A DNA stretch of 64,000 nt from Turneriella sp. (lineage in GTDB: Bacteria; Spirochaetota; Leptospiria; Turneriellales; Turneriellaceae): assembly GCA_019186965.1 (NCBI GenBank), contig JABARV010000001.1:62001-126000 (forward strand), written 5' to 3'. Below the pieces are notes generated by a model. The model made no database searches, was not told the origin of the DNA, and was given only the letters and a program-made list of their open reading frames with translations. The first letter of the stretch is position 1. Every line of letters begins with the position of its first letter. Below, one piece after another: positions 1 to 8,891 of this stretch. The position numbers and the translations under genes are program-made.

Positions 1-117
1 TTTAATAAAGTGACGGTAAAGGCCAAAATTGCTTCTTTTTGGGGTTCTCCTGCGAGCCTTACTTTGACCCTAAAAAAGAGTTGCAAATTTAGCACAAAGA
101 GCGAAGCGGGAATATGA
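1..117 (+). CDS. Possible 3' end of an upstream gene (partial, hypothetical)
   Basis: The first forward frame is open from base 1 to a TGA at 115-117, giving 38 residues with a beta-strand-like pattern of alternating lysine and hydrophobic residues near the end. Its stop overlaps the ATG of the next gene as ATGA, an arrangement typical of translationally coupled genes, which is the main argument that this is a real C-terminus. The product is not recognisable from so short a tail, and the open frame could be chance. Confidence 0.4.
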   Translation, partial: FNKVTVKAKIASFWGSPASLTLTLKKSCKFSTKSEAGI

Positions 118-1232
118 AAAAAATAATAGTGGTAGCTATCGTAATGGGCTTGGTTTCTACCAATAGCGTATTTGCCGGCCCATTTACGATAAGTAATGTC
201 ACCTGTACGGATAATATTGGAAATGTGTTGTGTAATACTTTTATAGATGATGTCCGAGCAAAACTCAAACAAGTAGAAACGGATATCAATAAGGGCTTAC
301 CCCCCGTAGATGGTGAACGTTATGCTAATGGCATGGCAAACTCGGCGGTGTTGACGTCCAAAGGTTTGGGAGTTGATTACGCCAGCAACATTAAGCTCTT
401 TACTGTTGGCGGTAGTGCAGGTATTGCTATTGACGCGGGTGCAAATGGCCTTTCAGGTATGAATAGCGGCGCAGCTACCCTGTCGGGCTTAGGAGGTTCA
501 TTTTCAGGGGTATTGGGACTCAATCTTGGGATATTCCCAATGCCAAGGTTAGGACTTATCGATTTCAAGAGAATGGTTGTATTTCTCAACATTGGCTATG
601 TCAATGTCGGCAGCCTTGTGGGAAAAGCTATGGGTGAAGGTGGCTCAGTTTCAGGTAGTCTCACCACCGTGGGTTTGAATGCCCGTTATCGGGTCATCCC
701 AGAGGTCTCTTTCTTACCGTTTGGTTTGTTTGCATGGAGTGGTTTAGATGTCACTTCGGGTATCAACTATAGTAGTATGAAAATCCAACTCACAGCAGAG
801 TTCGCAGAGTCGTTGAATGAAGATTTGGGAAGTGGCGTAACCATGTCTGGTAACTATAACGGGACATTAACTTTTGGCCCTGATCTTGGTATTTTAACGG
901 TTCCTGTGGATGTATCATCAGGTATCCGTGTATTAAATATTTTTAGGTTGTATGCGGGCTTAGGGATAGATCTAAATCTTGGATATTCTGAGATTGCTGC
1001 TAAAGTGCCCGGAAAAGTCTCGGGTAGCCTTAGTGGCATGGGTGGTAGTGGCACGGTTAGTGCGGATGCAGGACTTGACTTAAGTGCTAAAGGCGCTGCT
1101 GACTATCTAGCGATGCGCTTTTTTAGTGGTATTCAACTGGATTTTAGTGTATTGAATATTTTTATGCAGTATAATACTGCGATTACCTCTGGTACACACG
1201 GTGTGTCAATGGGTGCAAGGGTATATTGGTAA
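114..1232 (+). CDS. Exported Lsa36-family-like surface protein
   Basis: This 372-residue protein is predicted to be exported. It has a clear type I signal peptide (residues 1-21, ending NSVFA|GP), then a short segment with two cysteines about nine residues apart. The rest is glycine/serine-rich with alternating hydrophobic residues and ends in Y-W, as outer-membrane beta-barrel strands do. The order of elements (paired Cys, a SKGLGVDYASN-like segment, an aromatic C-terminal strand) matches my recollection of the Leptospira Lsa36-type surface protein family, whose members have been reported to bind host matrix or plasma proteins. That match is from memory. No lipobox is seen, so it is probably not lipidated. 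The start is an ATG preceded by a GCGGGAAT purine stretch. A role as a surface or outer-membrane protein is inference. Confidence 0.6.
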   Translation: MKKIIVVAIVMGLVSTNSVFAGPFTISNVTCTDNIGNVLCNTFIDDVRAKLKQVETDINKGLPPVDGERYANGMANSAVLTSKGLGVDYASNIKLFTVGGSAGIAIDAGANGLSGMNSGAATLSGLGGSFSGVLGLNLGIFPMPRLGLIDFKRMVVFLNIGYVNVGSLVGKAMGEGGSVSGSLTTVGLNARYRVIPEVSFLPFGLFAWSGLDVTSGINYSSMKIQLTAEFAESLNEDLGSGVTMSGNYNGTLTFGPDLGILTVPVDVSSGIRVLNIFRLYAGLGIDLNLGYSEIAAKVPGKVSGSLSGMGGSGTVSADAGLDLSAKGAADYLAMRFFSGIQLDFSVLNIFMQYNTAITSGTHGVSMGARVYW

Positions 1233-1301
1233 AATTACTCTTATGCGTGCGGGGTAACTATCGCCCCGCGTGATCTAGCGCCCTCTTTCGCGCAAGATGC
1301 G

Positions 1302-2693
1302 GTGCGTGTCGAGTTTTTGGGCGCAGCCGGTTTTGTAACAGGTTCGCGCACTCTCCTGGAACATAAAAATTTTCGGGTGTACGTCGATTGCGGCCTTTAC
1401 CAAGGGCCAAAGTACATCGAAGAGCGTAACTACGCGCCGCTCGAAAGCGATCCCTCAACCATCGACGCTATCCTTTTAACACACGCACATATCGACCATT
1501 CGGGGTTAATCCCACGGCTAGTGAAGGATGGCTTTACCGGAAAAATTTTCTGCACCAAGCCCACCGCAAAACTTTTATCCATCATTTTGCCCGACGCCGG
1601 GGGCATCCAAGAAGAAGAGTTCCGCCGCTTCTCGCAAAAAGAATTGAAGAAGCTGGGGCTCGATACGCCGCTTTTTACCAAGGAAAACGGTAAGGCTGCG
1701 CTTAAGCAAGTAAAAGCCGTTGAGTACAACCGTACGTTTAAAGTGGGACCTTTTACCTGCCGCTTTACGTGGGCGGGACATATTTTGGGGGCGGCGCATT
1801 TAAACGTGGAAAGCGGCGCGTTTAGTATGCTCTTTAGCGGCGACATTGGCCCCGAGGCGTCGTTCTTCCATAAACCGCTCACCCAACCCAAACCTGCTCG
1901 CGCCATCGTCGTCGAATCGACGTACGGCAACCGCGTGCGCGAAGAAGAAGACTATGAAAAAAAATTCAAAGACGCGGTGCGCTATGCAATCGAACGGCAG
2001 GGTGTGCTCCTTATTCCCGCATTTGCGGTGGGGCGCGCACAAACGACTCTCTACGTGCTCTATTGTTTAATGAAAGAAGGAAAAATACCCCCCATGCGGA
2101 TTGCTCTCGATTCGCCTATGGCGGTCAAAGCGACGAAGATATACTCGTCTTTCAAAAACGAACTCACCGACGAAGTTGTGCGCTCCGGCTTTTTTAATTT
2201 CTTGAAATCCAAAAACGTAATGCTCGTTAAAGACGCCATGGAGAGCCGCGCTCTGGTCGAAATGCAAGGGCCGGTTATTGTGGTGAGCGCATCGGGGATG
2301 CTTTCGGGCGGTCGGGTGATGCACCACATCGAACACCGTTTGGGCGATGCACGCAACTACATCCTCTTTACTGGTTACGTAGGCGAGGGTACGCTTGCAC
2401 ACCAAATTCTAAGCGGCCAAACGTCGATCAACATCTACGGCAAAGAAATTCCTATCCGCGCACACGTTGCGCAAATACGTTCGTTCTCGGCGCATGCGGA
2501 TTTAAACGGTCTGCTTTTGTGGATGCGCCAGTTTGAAAAAGCAAGCGTCGAGCGTATTTTTATCAACCACGGCGAAGACGCCTCGCGAGAAAATTTAGCA
2601 GAAGAGCTGTCTTTTATGCGCGGCGCGAAAATTGAGCTCCCCCGCTACCAGAGCACGTATTATCTTTCGGCGCAAAACACCGCTAAGCTATAG
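1302..2693 (+). CDS. Metallo-beta-lactamase-fold RNA nuclease (CPSF/RNA-specificity type)
   Basis: This is a 463-residue beta-CASP metallo-beta-lactamase protein, the family of CPSF73-like RNA-processing nucleases. The zinc-binding HAHIDH motif lies at residues 61-66. The beta-CASP and RMMBL signatures follow in order: STYGNR, a SASGMLSGGR block, FSAHAD and a NHGE segment near the C-terminus. Length is usual for stand-alone bacterial members. Such proteins cut RNA in vitro in some species, but the cellular substrate here is unknown. The start is GTG at 1302, the only plausible initiation codon before the conserved VEFLGAAG strand; no strong Shine-Dalgarno site precedes it. Codon use looks GC-richer than in the preceding gene. 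It stands alone, with the next gene converging on it. Confidence 0.85.
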   Translation: MRVEFLGAAGFVTGSRTLLEHKNFRVYVDCGLYQGPKYIEERNYAPLESDPSTIDAILLTHAHIDHSGLIPRLVKDGFTGKIFCTKPTAKLLSIILPDAGGIQEEEFRRFSQKELKKLGLDTPLFTKENGKAALKQVKAVEYNRTFKVGPFTCRFTWAGHILGAAHLNVESGAFSMLFSGDIGPEASFFHKPLTQPKPARAIVVESTYGNRVREEEDYEKKFKDAVRYAIERQGVLLIPAFAVGRAQTTLYVLYCLMKEGKIPPMRIALDSPMAVKATKIYSSFKNELTDEVVRSGFFNFLKSKNVMLVKDAMESRALVEMQGPVIVVSASGMLSGGRVMHHIEHRLGDARNYILFTGYVGEGTLAHQILSGQTSINIYGKEIPIRAHVAQIRSFSAHADLNGLLLWMRQFEKASVERIFINHGEDASRENLAEELSFMRGAKIELPRYQSTYYLSAQNTAKL

Positions 2694-2709
2694 CTATGGA
2701 AAAACATAG

Positions 2710-4887
2710 CTATTTAAACTCCAATAGCTTAAATTCCTTATTGAGCCGCTCTAGCTCCGAAAAAGTACGCACTACATTCACGCGCGGTAGGTTTGATATA
2801 AGCGTTTTTCCATAAGCCTTTTTCCAAATTCGGCTATCGAGAAGCGCAACAACTCCCTTGTCGCTCTCGCTACGGATAAGGCGCCCAAACGCTTGGCGCA
2901 GCATTGTCGTCGCATGGGGTAGCGAGAGTTCAAAAAACGGTTTTTTTCCCTGCGTTTCTAAATTTTCCGAACGTGCTTTAAAAATGGGATCATCGGGAGG
3001 AGTAAAAAGTAGTTTCGTAATAACAAGAAGCCGGAGTGCATCCCCCGCAACATCGATGCCTTGCCAAAAAGACTGTGAACCTAAAAGGATAGAATTTTTA
3101 TCTGCACGAAACTTTAGAAGCGCATCTTGTACGCCAATTTCGAGCTGTGAGATAACGGGCAAATCGATGGCCTCTCGCAGGCGATCGGTTATTTGCGAAA
3201 GGTGGTAGTTCGAGGTAAAGAGCACCAACGCACCCCCCGACGATAATTGTGCGAGTGCAGCAATTTCCTGTGTAAGCGCATCGAAATACTTATTTTGTTC
3301 CGGTAACGATGCGCCAAATTCAGGAACAAGAAGATGGTCTGGAATATAAAGCGCTGCGTGTTCCTTGTAGTTAAAAGGAGAGAAAAAAATATTGCAATCA
3401 ATGCTCCCCTCTTCGGCCAAAGGAAGCGCGTCCGTTAAAAAGCGGTTAAAAAATCCACGTTGGATGAGCTCCGACTTCTTTGTGGGAAAATCTCCCATAG
3501 GTAAATACCCCAACGTCGCAGATGTATAAAGCCGTAGTTCGGGAATAAGATCCGCCAGAGTTTCGCCCAAGTTAAGCCTACAGGCATGCAGAAAAAAGCG
3601 TTCATTTTTTTTCTCTGCCCAGTAAACATTTTGTACAGAGTTAAAATTAGAAAAAAGGCGAATAAAATCGACCATGCGCCGTATTGCTTTAAATTCGGCG
3701 TTTATACTATTTAAAAGAGTACCTTCAAGTTCTTCTTCACGCATCTCTTCAAATTTTTCTCGTAATGCTGTAAAAGGCGTTTCGAGGTCGGGGGCATTGG
3801 CTAAATTTTTTCTAATAAGGTTTGTTCCTGTTTCGGTAAAGGTCATATCTGTTTCGACTTCCCATTGCGAAAAGAAAGTTTCCCAGCGCGATACGCACAC
3901 CTCGACAAGTTCCCCCAATTCGTGCACAGCTTCGCCTTTAAGCCCGGTGTGCATCGCAAGCGTTTTATCAATGCTCTTCTTTAAATCTGCTGCATTGTGC
4001 CGCGCAAAGCTTGCGGTAAAAATATTAAACCCTGTTTTAATTAGCCCGTGCGCTTCGTCGATAACAAGCGCCCCGTATTCGGGTAAAGTAAACTTGTCGT
4101 TAAGCAAGTGGTAAAGTAAAAGGTGGTGGTTTGCAACCAAAAGCTGCGCTTCTGCCCATTTGCGCCTTTCGCGGTAGTAGTTGCAAGTGGAATAATATTC
4201 GCAGCGTGCCGCAGGGCAACCTTCGCTGTCGCGTGTAATTAAAGACCAAATAGTTTCGGGAAGCTTGGGAGCATTATCGAAGCGGCTACCCGAACGCGCA
4301 TCGTCGGTTATAACCTCGTTAGCCCATGCACGTACAATACCTACCGTCGCATTATCGATAATATCGCGGTGTAATCCCTCGTGGAGCATTTGCTCGTACC
4401 GTAAACGGCAGAAATAATTTGCTGAGCCTAAACAAAGTTCAAAGCGTAAATTTTTGTCGAGTACAGATTGGATAAAAGGAAGATCTTTTTCAAAAAGTTG
4501 CCACTGCAATGCTTTCGTTTCAGTCGTGAGGAGAACGCGTACGCCTGTAAGATGGCTAAACGCAAGCGAAGCAACGGTGTACGCAAATGATTTCCCTACT
4601 CCCGTAGCTGCTTCTATCACGACGCTACGCTCACGGTAGAAGGAACGCAAAATTTGTTGCGCCATTTGTACTTGCGCATCGCGCGTTTGGTACGAAAGAA
4701 GTTCTTTACCTATTTTTTCAAACGCCATGGAACAAATTGCATTTAAAGTTTTATCGGAAAGCGTGTGCTCCGAAAGGGCGACTTCAATTGCTTCGCCTTG
4801 GATTCCACTTAAACGCGAGAGGTCGCACCAAGGGGGAATTCGTCCCTGTAGTATTTCATCTAATTCGTCTTTTATCTCTTTACCCAC
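2710..4887 (-). CDS. dinG: DinG/XPD-family ATP-dependent DNA helicase
   Basis: This is a superfamily 2 helicase of the DinG/XPD group (725 residues from the chosen start), which unwinds DNA 5' to 3' with an iron-sulphur cluster. The Walker A motif EAATGVGKS is near residue 95. Four cysteines that can hold the cluster follow (NYFC, GCPA, RCEY, STC), then the DEAH box (VIDEAHG), SFWQGIDV and the C-terminal QAFGRLIRS arginine-finger motif. The frame could open at a TTG at 4929, but a GTG at 4887 overlaps the RNase HI stop and has GAGG six bases upstream, so I prefer it. Coupling to rnhA suggests a shared job in removing R-loops or repairing replication damage; that link is inference. No exonuclease domain is fused to it. 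Confidence 0.85.
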   Translation of the reverse strand: MGKEIKDELDEILQGRIPPWCDLSRLSGIQGEAIEVALSEHTLSDKTLNAICSMAFEKIGKELLSYQTRDAQVQMAQQILRSFYRERSVVIEAATGVGKSFAYTVASLAFSHLTGVRVLLTTETKALQWQLFEKDLPFIQSVLDKNLRFELCLGSANYFCRLRYEQMLHEGLHRDIIDNATVGIVRAWANEVITDDARSGSRFDNAPKLPETIWSLITRDSEGCPAARCEYYSTCNYYRERRKWAEAQLLVANHHLLLYHLLNDKFTLPEYGALVIDEAHGLIKTGFNIFTASFARHNAADLKKSIDKTLAMHTGLKGEAVHELGELVEVCVSRWETFFSQWEVETDMTFTETGTNLIRKNLANAPDLETPFTALREKFEEMREEELEGTLLNSINAEFKAIRRMVDFIRLFSNFNSVQNVYWAEKKNERFFLHACRLNLGETLADLIPELRLYTSATLGYLPMGDFPTKKSELIQRGFFNRFLTDALPLAEEGSIDCNIFFSPFNYKEHAALYIPDHLLVPEFGASLPEQNKYFDALTQEIAALAQLSSGGALVLFTSNYHLSQITDRLREAIDLPVISQLEIGVQDALLKFRADKNSILLGSQSFWQGIDVAGDALRLLVITKLLFTPPDDPIFKARSENLETQGKKPFFELSLPHATTMLRQAFGRLIRSESDKGVVALLDSRIWKKAYGKTLISNLPRVNVVRTFSELERLNKEFKLLEFK

Positions 4888-5332
4888 GCGCTGCCTCGTC
4901 AAGAGCACGGTTGGCAAGGAAATCGGCAATTTTGTTTTTATCGCGCTTTATGTGGAATAGCTCAACACCTAATTCTTTAACAAGAGGATATACTTCTCCA
5001 AAAAGTTTTTTCATTTTTTCATCTTTGACTTTATATTCGCCTTTAAGTTGTTTGATAACAAGTTCACTATCCGAATAAAGAATGGGGTTTTTTATACCAC
5101 GTTTTTTACATTCTTCAAGCGCGTACAAAATTGCACGGTATTCAGCTTCATTATTTGTTTGAATCCCTAAAGTAACTTCTGCTTTAAAATATGCTATGCT
5201 TTCGTTGCGTTTGAAATCCGCCAATGAAAAAGTTTGAGTGCCACGAAAACACACCACACCAAAAGAAGCCTGCCCTGGGTTGCCACGCGAAGCCCCATCG
5301 CAAAAGATAGTGTAAGTAACGTCGTACTTCAC
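4880..5332 (-). CDS. rnhA: Ribonuclease HI
   Basis: RNase HI cuts the RNA strand of RNA-DNA hybrids. The 150-residue product carries the full acidic active site: Asp in FCDGASRGNPG, Glu in TNNEAEYRA, Asp in YSDSELV and the final Asp in the IADFLANRALDEA helix. The frame remains open upstream to 5431, but those codons overlap the ABC ATPase gene. The GTG at 5332 overlaps that gene's TGA stop, and the protein from there begins right at the first beta strand, so it is the likely start. It sits between an ABC ATPase gene and dinG, with overlaps at both ends, so the three genes are probably co-transcribed. No hybrid-binding domain is present, so it is the minimal form of the enzyme. Confidence 0.88.
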   Translation of the reverse strand: MKYDVTYTIFCDGASRGNPGQASFGVVCFRGTQTFSLADFKRNESIAYFKAEVTLGIQTNNEAEYRAILYALEECKKRGIKNPILYSDSELVIKQLKGEYKVKDEKMKKLFGEVYPLVKELGVELFHIKRDKNKIADFLANRALDEAARG

Positions 5333-6249
5333 GAGCGGATACAACGCCACATACGGTCGTCTTTTATTTTTACTGGAATTTTTTCGCGGCAACGGGGCTG
5401 TGCATAAGAGCAGCGCGATAAAAATGCACAACCTTGCGGGATTTCTGTAAGTGGAGGAGGCGAACCAGGAATCGTAAAAAGTTTTCCGCCACGTGTTCGG
5501 TTCGCCACCGACGCTAAAAGAGCCTGTGTGTATGGATGCTTAGCGTCTTCAAAAATCTCCTCAACGGTTCCTGTTTCAACAACCTCACCTGCGTACATAA
5601 CCGCGACACGGTCGGCTAATTTTGCCACTGTTCCTAAATCGTGGGTAATGTAAATCATCGCCATTTTTTCTCTCTCGCGAATTTCACGCAAGAGCAAAAG
5701 TATTTGCGCCTGTATAGTTACATCGAGTGCGGTGGTTGGTTCATCGGCAATTAAAATCTGTGGGTTTGCTGCAAGCGCCATCGCAATAAGTACACGTTGC
5801 CGCATTCCTCCCGAAAGCTGGAAAGGATAACTTTTAAGCCGTAGCCGCGCCTCGGTGATGCCTACGCTTTCGAGGAGCAAAACAGAAGCGTCGTTAATTT
5901 CATTTTCCGCTAAATTGCGGTGTAACGAAAGGACCTCTGCAAGTTGAAAACCAACCGTGAAAACAGGGTTGAGCGCCGTCATCGGTTCTTGAAAAATCAT
6001 GGCGATTTTTTTTCCGCGATACGCACGCATTTGGTTTTCAGTTAAATGGCTGATTTCCTCTGCGCCAAAATAAATTTTTCCTGTTTGTGTAGCGTTTGCG
6101 CCGTGGAGCTTTAAAATACTTAGCCCTGTTACCGACTTACCACAGCCCGACTCCCCCACAACGGCTAAAATTTCGCCTTCTTTTAAAACTAAATCAATTC
6201 CACGCAAGGCATGGACTTTTTTTGCTCCAGAGGAAAAGACCAAATGCAA
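5329..6249 (-). CDS. Peptide/nickel ABC transporter ATP-binding protein (OppD/DppD type)
   Basis: This is the ATPase subunit of an oligopeptide/dipeptide-type importer, at least 306 residues. It shows Walker A (GESGCGKSV), the Q-loop ([10 protein letters not shown]), the signature LSGGMRQRV, Walker B ([12 protein letters not shown]), the H-loop (THD) and the C-terminal HPYTQALL plus paired-cysteine region typical of OppD/DppD. The TTG at 6249 cuts into the first beta strand. The frame stays open upstream, where an [11 protein letters not shown]-like strand is encoded, but only CTG (6288) or ATT (6285) could start it, so the true start is uncertain. No permease, substrate-binding protein or second ATPase lies nearby; the gene is followed by rnhA with a 4-base overlap. 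The transported substrate cannot be told. Confidence 0.85.
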   Translation of the reverse strand: MHLVFSSGAKKVHALRGIDLVLKEGEILAVVGESGCGKSVTGLSILKLHGANATQTGKIYFGAEEISHLTENQMRAYRGKKIAMIFQEPMTALNPVFTVGFQLAEVLSLHRNLAENEINDASVLLLESVGITEARLRLKSYPFQLSGGMRQRVLIAMALAANPQILIADEPTTALDVTIQAQILLLLREIREREKMAMIYITHDLGTVAKLADRVAVMYAGEVVETGTVEEIFEDAKHPYTQALLASVANRTRGGKLFTIPGSPPPLTEIPQGCAFLSRCSYAQPRCREKIPVKIKDDRMWRCIRS

Positions 6250-6467
6250 GTCTTGGATAGAAAGTATTTCTTTTGTGGTAGTAATCAGATTTTTTACCCG
6301 TAATTTTTTTAAGTTATTTTGTCTGCTTGTATGCGACTTTTATGTTGGCAAGCGGAATACGAGAGCCTGTACGCGAATTGGCGCACCCACGTGGGTAGGC
6401 CGGAACTCGCTGAGGCAACAAAAAAGTAATGTATTAACGCATTGTACTTATCCTATATCTTTTCATC
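6250..6467. other. Non-coding gap with a 12-bp palindrome
   Basis: This gap lies between the ABC ATPase gene (leftward) and a small ORF (rightward). The part nearest 6250 probably encodes the true N-terminus of the ATPase. A perfect palindrome ACCCACGTGGGT lies at 6385-6396 within a stretch (about 6363-6420) that loosely resembles an arm of the inverted-repeat element near 54.1 kb: both contain GAGCCTGT and AACTCGCTG. A TATATC box at about 6454 could be a promoter for the downstream genes. No RNA gene was recognised. Confidence 0.4.
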
Positions 6468-6614
6468 ATGGAGCGAGTCGTTGGCAAATTCAAATCGCAC
6501 ACCGAAGCTGCTGAAGCCGATAAAAACTTTATGGGCGACCTGCCTTCATTCTCAAGAGACGTTAGAGAATTTATCGCGCTCCCAACCCCCAATAATTCTT
6601 TCCACAGTGAATAA
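6468..6614 (+). CDS. Small hypothetical protein (48 aa)
   Basis: An ATG-initiated frame of 48 codons ends 17 bases before the acyl-CoA dehydrogenase gene. The product starts MERVVGKFKSHTEAAEAD, close to the beginning of a family of short bacterial proteins (a lysine-rich strand, then an F-x-S-x-EA-x-x-AD helix) that often accompany nucleotidyltransferase or toxin-like genes. The rest does not follow that family, so it may be a truncated relative or an unrelated small gene. It fills most of an otherwise empty 380-base gap and has protein-like composition. No clear ribosome-binding site was found. No function is assigned. Confidence 0.4.
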   Translation: MERVVGKFKSHTEAAEADKNFMGDLPSFSRDVREFIALPTPNNSFHSE

Positions 6615-6631
6615 AAACCGCAGATTTACCC

Positions 6632-7774
6632 ATGTCAGCATTAACTATTCTTTCAGACGAAGAGCAATCGTACTTCGACGCCATCAAAGATTTTGCGAAA
6701 AAGGAAATTGGGCCCCATGTTACGGCGATGGACGAAGCGCAAAAAATTAACCCCGACATTGTCAAAAAGCTCTTCGAGATGGGGCTTATGGGCATCGAGG
6801 TGCCACAAAAACTCGATGGCTCAGGGGCGTCGTTTTTTACTGCGATTTTGGCGGTCGAAGGTATTTCTCAAGTAGACCCTTCGGTAGGCGTTATGGTCGA
6901 CGTGCAGAACACGCTCGTCAATAATGCGTTTATGCGCTGGGGGTCAGATGCCCTCAAGAAAAAATATCTGCCGCAGCTTGCCACGGGCAAAGTCGGCTCG
7001 TACTGCCTTTCTGAAAGCTCGTCGGGTTCGGATGCGTTTGCACTCAAAACCAAAGCCGAAAAAAAAGACGGCAAGTATATTTTGAACGGCCAAAAGCTGT
7101 GGATTACTAACGCGGGCGAAGCGGACATCTTCATTATTATTGCAAACCTTAACCCCGAACAAGGCTACAAAGGTATTACGGCGTTTATTGTCGAACGCGG
7201 CTTCAAAGGTTTTTCCGTGTCGAAAAAAGAAAACAAGTTAGGCATCCGTGCATCTTCAACGTGCGAACTTGTGCTCGACAACTGCGAAGTGCCGCTTGAA
7301 AATTTACTCGGCGAAGAAGGTAAAGGTTACAAAGTTGCGATTGAAACGCTGAACGAGGGCCGCATCGGTATCGGCGCACAAATGGTCGGTCTTTCTGAAG
7401 GTGCTTTGCAACACGCCATCGACTATACAAAAACACGCCAGCAGTTCGGTAAGCCCATTTCTTCTTTCCAAGGCATGCAATTCCAGCTTGCACAAATGGC
7501 AATCGACGTCGAGAGCGCGAAGCTTATGGTCTATAACGCCGCACGGCTTAAAGACGCAGGCCGCGACTTCGTGAAAGAAGCGGCGATGGCAAAGTACCAT
7601 TCAAGCCAAGTCGCAGAACGCGTTGCATCGCTCGCGATTGAATGTTTCGGAGGCTACGGCTTCGTAAAAGATTACCCCGTCGAAAAACTCTACCGCGACG
7701 CGAAGATCGGCAAAATCTACGAAGGCACGAGCTTCATGCAGCTTATGACCATTAGTAAAATTTTGCTCGGTTAA
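6632..7774 (+). CDS. Acyl-CoA dehydrogenase
   Basis: This is an FAD enzyme that oxidises acyl-CoA to trans-2-enoyl-CoA in fatty-acid or branched-chain amino-acid breakdown. Its 380 residues match the usual family length. N-terminal helices are followed by the FAD-binding segment (CLSESSSGSDA, LNGQKLWITNAGEAD), the C-terminal four-helix domain (YTKTRQQFGKPI) and a YEGTSFMQL segment that carries the likely catalytic glutamate. It begins at ATG and is followed after two bases by a short-chain reductase, so the two are probably one operon handling acyl-CoA intermediates. Substrate chain length cannot be read from the sequence; the overall pattern is closest to short-chain/butyryl-type enzymes. 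Its codon use is GC-richer than that of the SDR gene behind it. Confidence 0.9.
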   Translation: MSALTILSDEEQSYFDAIKDFAKKEIGPHVTAMDEAQKINPDIVKKLFEMGLMGIEVPQKLDGSGASFFTAILAVEGISQVDPSVGVMVDVQNTLVNNAFMRWGSDALKKKYLPQLATGKVGSYCLSESSSGSDAFALKTKAEKKDGKYILNGQKLWITNAGEADIFIIIANLNPEQGYKGITAFIVERGFKGFSVSKKENKLGIRASSTCELVLDNCEVPLENLLGEEGKGYKVAIETLNEGRIGIGAQMVGLSEGALQHAIDYTKTRQQFGKPISSFQGMQFQLAQMAIDVESAKLMVYNAARLKDAGRDFVKEAAMAKYHSSQVAERVASLAIECFGGYGFVKDYPVEKLYRDAKIGKIYEGTSFMQLMTISKILLG

Positions 7775-7776
7775 GC

Positions 7777-8511
7777 ATGCCACAAAAAACAGTACTTATT
7801 ACAGGAGCCACACGCGGCATTGGCCGTGGTATCGCTATCGGCTTTCAAGAAGCGGGCTACGCTGTCTTTGGTACTGGACGCAATATAAATGCACATAAGG
7901 CAGATTTCTCCTGGGCAAAAGAAAAAGGCATTGAACTTTTAGAAGCCGACGTATCTAACCAAACTGCAATGGAAGAGATTATAAAAAAAATCCGCACCTC
8001 GCACGGCCGTTTAGATGTACTCATTAATAACGCAGGTATTGCCGCCAACACGCCTGCGTCACGCATTACCCCAGAAGAAGCGCAAAAAATAATCGATACA
8101 AATTTTAAGGCTGTTTTCCAAAACTGCCAAGCGTATTACCTCGCGCAGCGCAAAGAAGGCGGAAATATTATCAATGTTGCAAGCGTGTTAGGTATGGTCG
8201 GCACTACCCTTGCGTCGGTGTATTCGGGCACTAAAGGCGCGGTAATCGCAATGACACGCTCTTTGGCGATTGAATGGGCATCTTCAGGTTTTCGGGTAAA
8301 CGCTATTTGTCCAGGCTTTATAGACACCGACATGACCGGTATGATTAAAAAGCGCGAGGCAATACTTGCAAAGATGCTCGAATTTATTCCACAAAAGCGC
8401 CTCGGCAAACCCGAAGACTTGGCGGGAGCAGCACTCTTTTTAGCCTCCGATGGCGCAAGCTACATCACAGGGCAAACCCTCGTTGTCGACGGCGGCTTGA
8501 CCGCGATGTAA
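7777..8511 (+). CDS. Short-chain dehydrogenase/reductase (FabG-like)
   Basis: This is an NAD(P)-dependent SDR of 244 residues with the Rossmann glycine motif TGATRGIGRG near the N-terminus, NNAG in the middle, a catalytic Ser in INVASVLG, and the YSGTKGA Tyr-x3-Lys pair. A PGFIDTDMT segment and a C-terminal TGQTLVVDGGLTAM end make it look most like 3-oxoacyl-ACP reductase FabG. Co-transcription with the acyl-CoA dehydrogenase two bases upstream suggests it may act on 3-oxoacyl- or 3-hydroxyacyl-CoA rather than in the main fatty-acid synthesis route; that is inference. The family is functionally broad, so exact substrate is open. Confidence 0.88.
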   Translation: MPQKTVLITGATRGIGRGIAIGFQEAGYAVFGTGRNINAHKADFSWAKEKGIELLEADVSNQTAMEEIIKKIRTSHGRLDVLINNAGIAANTPASRITPEEAQKIIDTNFKAVFQNCQAYYLAQRKEGGNIINVASVLGMVGTTLASVYSGTKGAVIAMTRSLAIEWASSGFRVNAICPGFIDTDMTGMIKKREAILAKMLEFIPQKRLGKPEDLAGAALFLASDGASYITGQTLVVDGGLTAM

Positions 8512-8580
8512 GTATATTTCCTACTCCAAAAACAGAAAAAAATCTTGCCGCCACTCTTCTCAAGTAGTACGCTCTGAGTA

Positions 8581-8814
8581 GTGGACATTTCGTCTCTTAT
8601 GCGCCCGCGCAAAATTTGTCTTTGCAAAGGCGTGTCACGGCAAGATATTGCAGACGCCGTACGTGGCGGCGCCGATACCTTCCGAAAGCTTATCGAAAAG
8701 ACGCAAGCTACAACCGGCTGTGGGACGTGCTACCACGAAGTTTACGCAGCATTTCGCGAAGAGAAAGAAAAACTCCTCGCAGAAAAGACCGACCAACTTA
8801 AACTTAACTTTTAA
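8581..8814 (+). CDS. BFD-like [2Fe-2S]-binding protein
   Basis: This is a 77-residue protein with the cysteine pattern of bacterioferritin-associated ferredoxin domains: CxC at residues 13 and 15, then CxxC at 47 and 50, with the connecting helix-turn (VSRQDIADAVRGGADTFRKL). The domain binds one [2Fe-2S] cluster and in the classical case releases iron from bacterioferritin; in other proteins it is a redox module. A GTG at 8581 gives the listed length; an ATG at 8599 would still keep every cysteine. The last 25 residues form a charged helix. No bacterioferritin gene is nearby, so the electron partner is unknown. Confidence 0.75.
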   Translation: MDISSLMRPRKICLCKGVSRQDIADAVRGGADTFRKLIEKTQATTGCGTCYHEVYAAFREEKEKLLAEKTDQLKLNF

Positions 8815-8891
8815 GTGCGGGCGTTCTGTTTTTTAGCCGATACGAAAAGAGGGGGCTCGGACACATAAAGAGTTTTTTGAGTAATACTAAA

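Noticed and set aside
4888-4929. Longer DinG N-terminus from a TTG start
   Set aside because: It would overlap rnhA by 50 bases; a GTG at 4887 has a better placed GAGG site and couples to the rnhA stop.
5333-5431. 33 extra N-terminal residues for RNase HI
   Set aside because: They lie inside the end of the ABC ATPase gene and are not part of the RNase H fold.
6363-6420. Second copy of the 54-kb inverted-repeat element
   Set aside because: Only short words (GAGCCTGT, AACTCGCTG) agree, in a different order; too weak to call a repeat.
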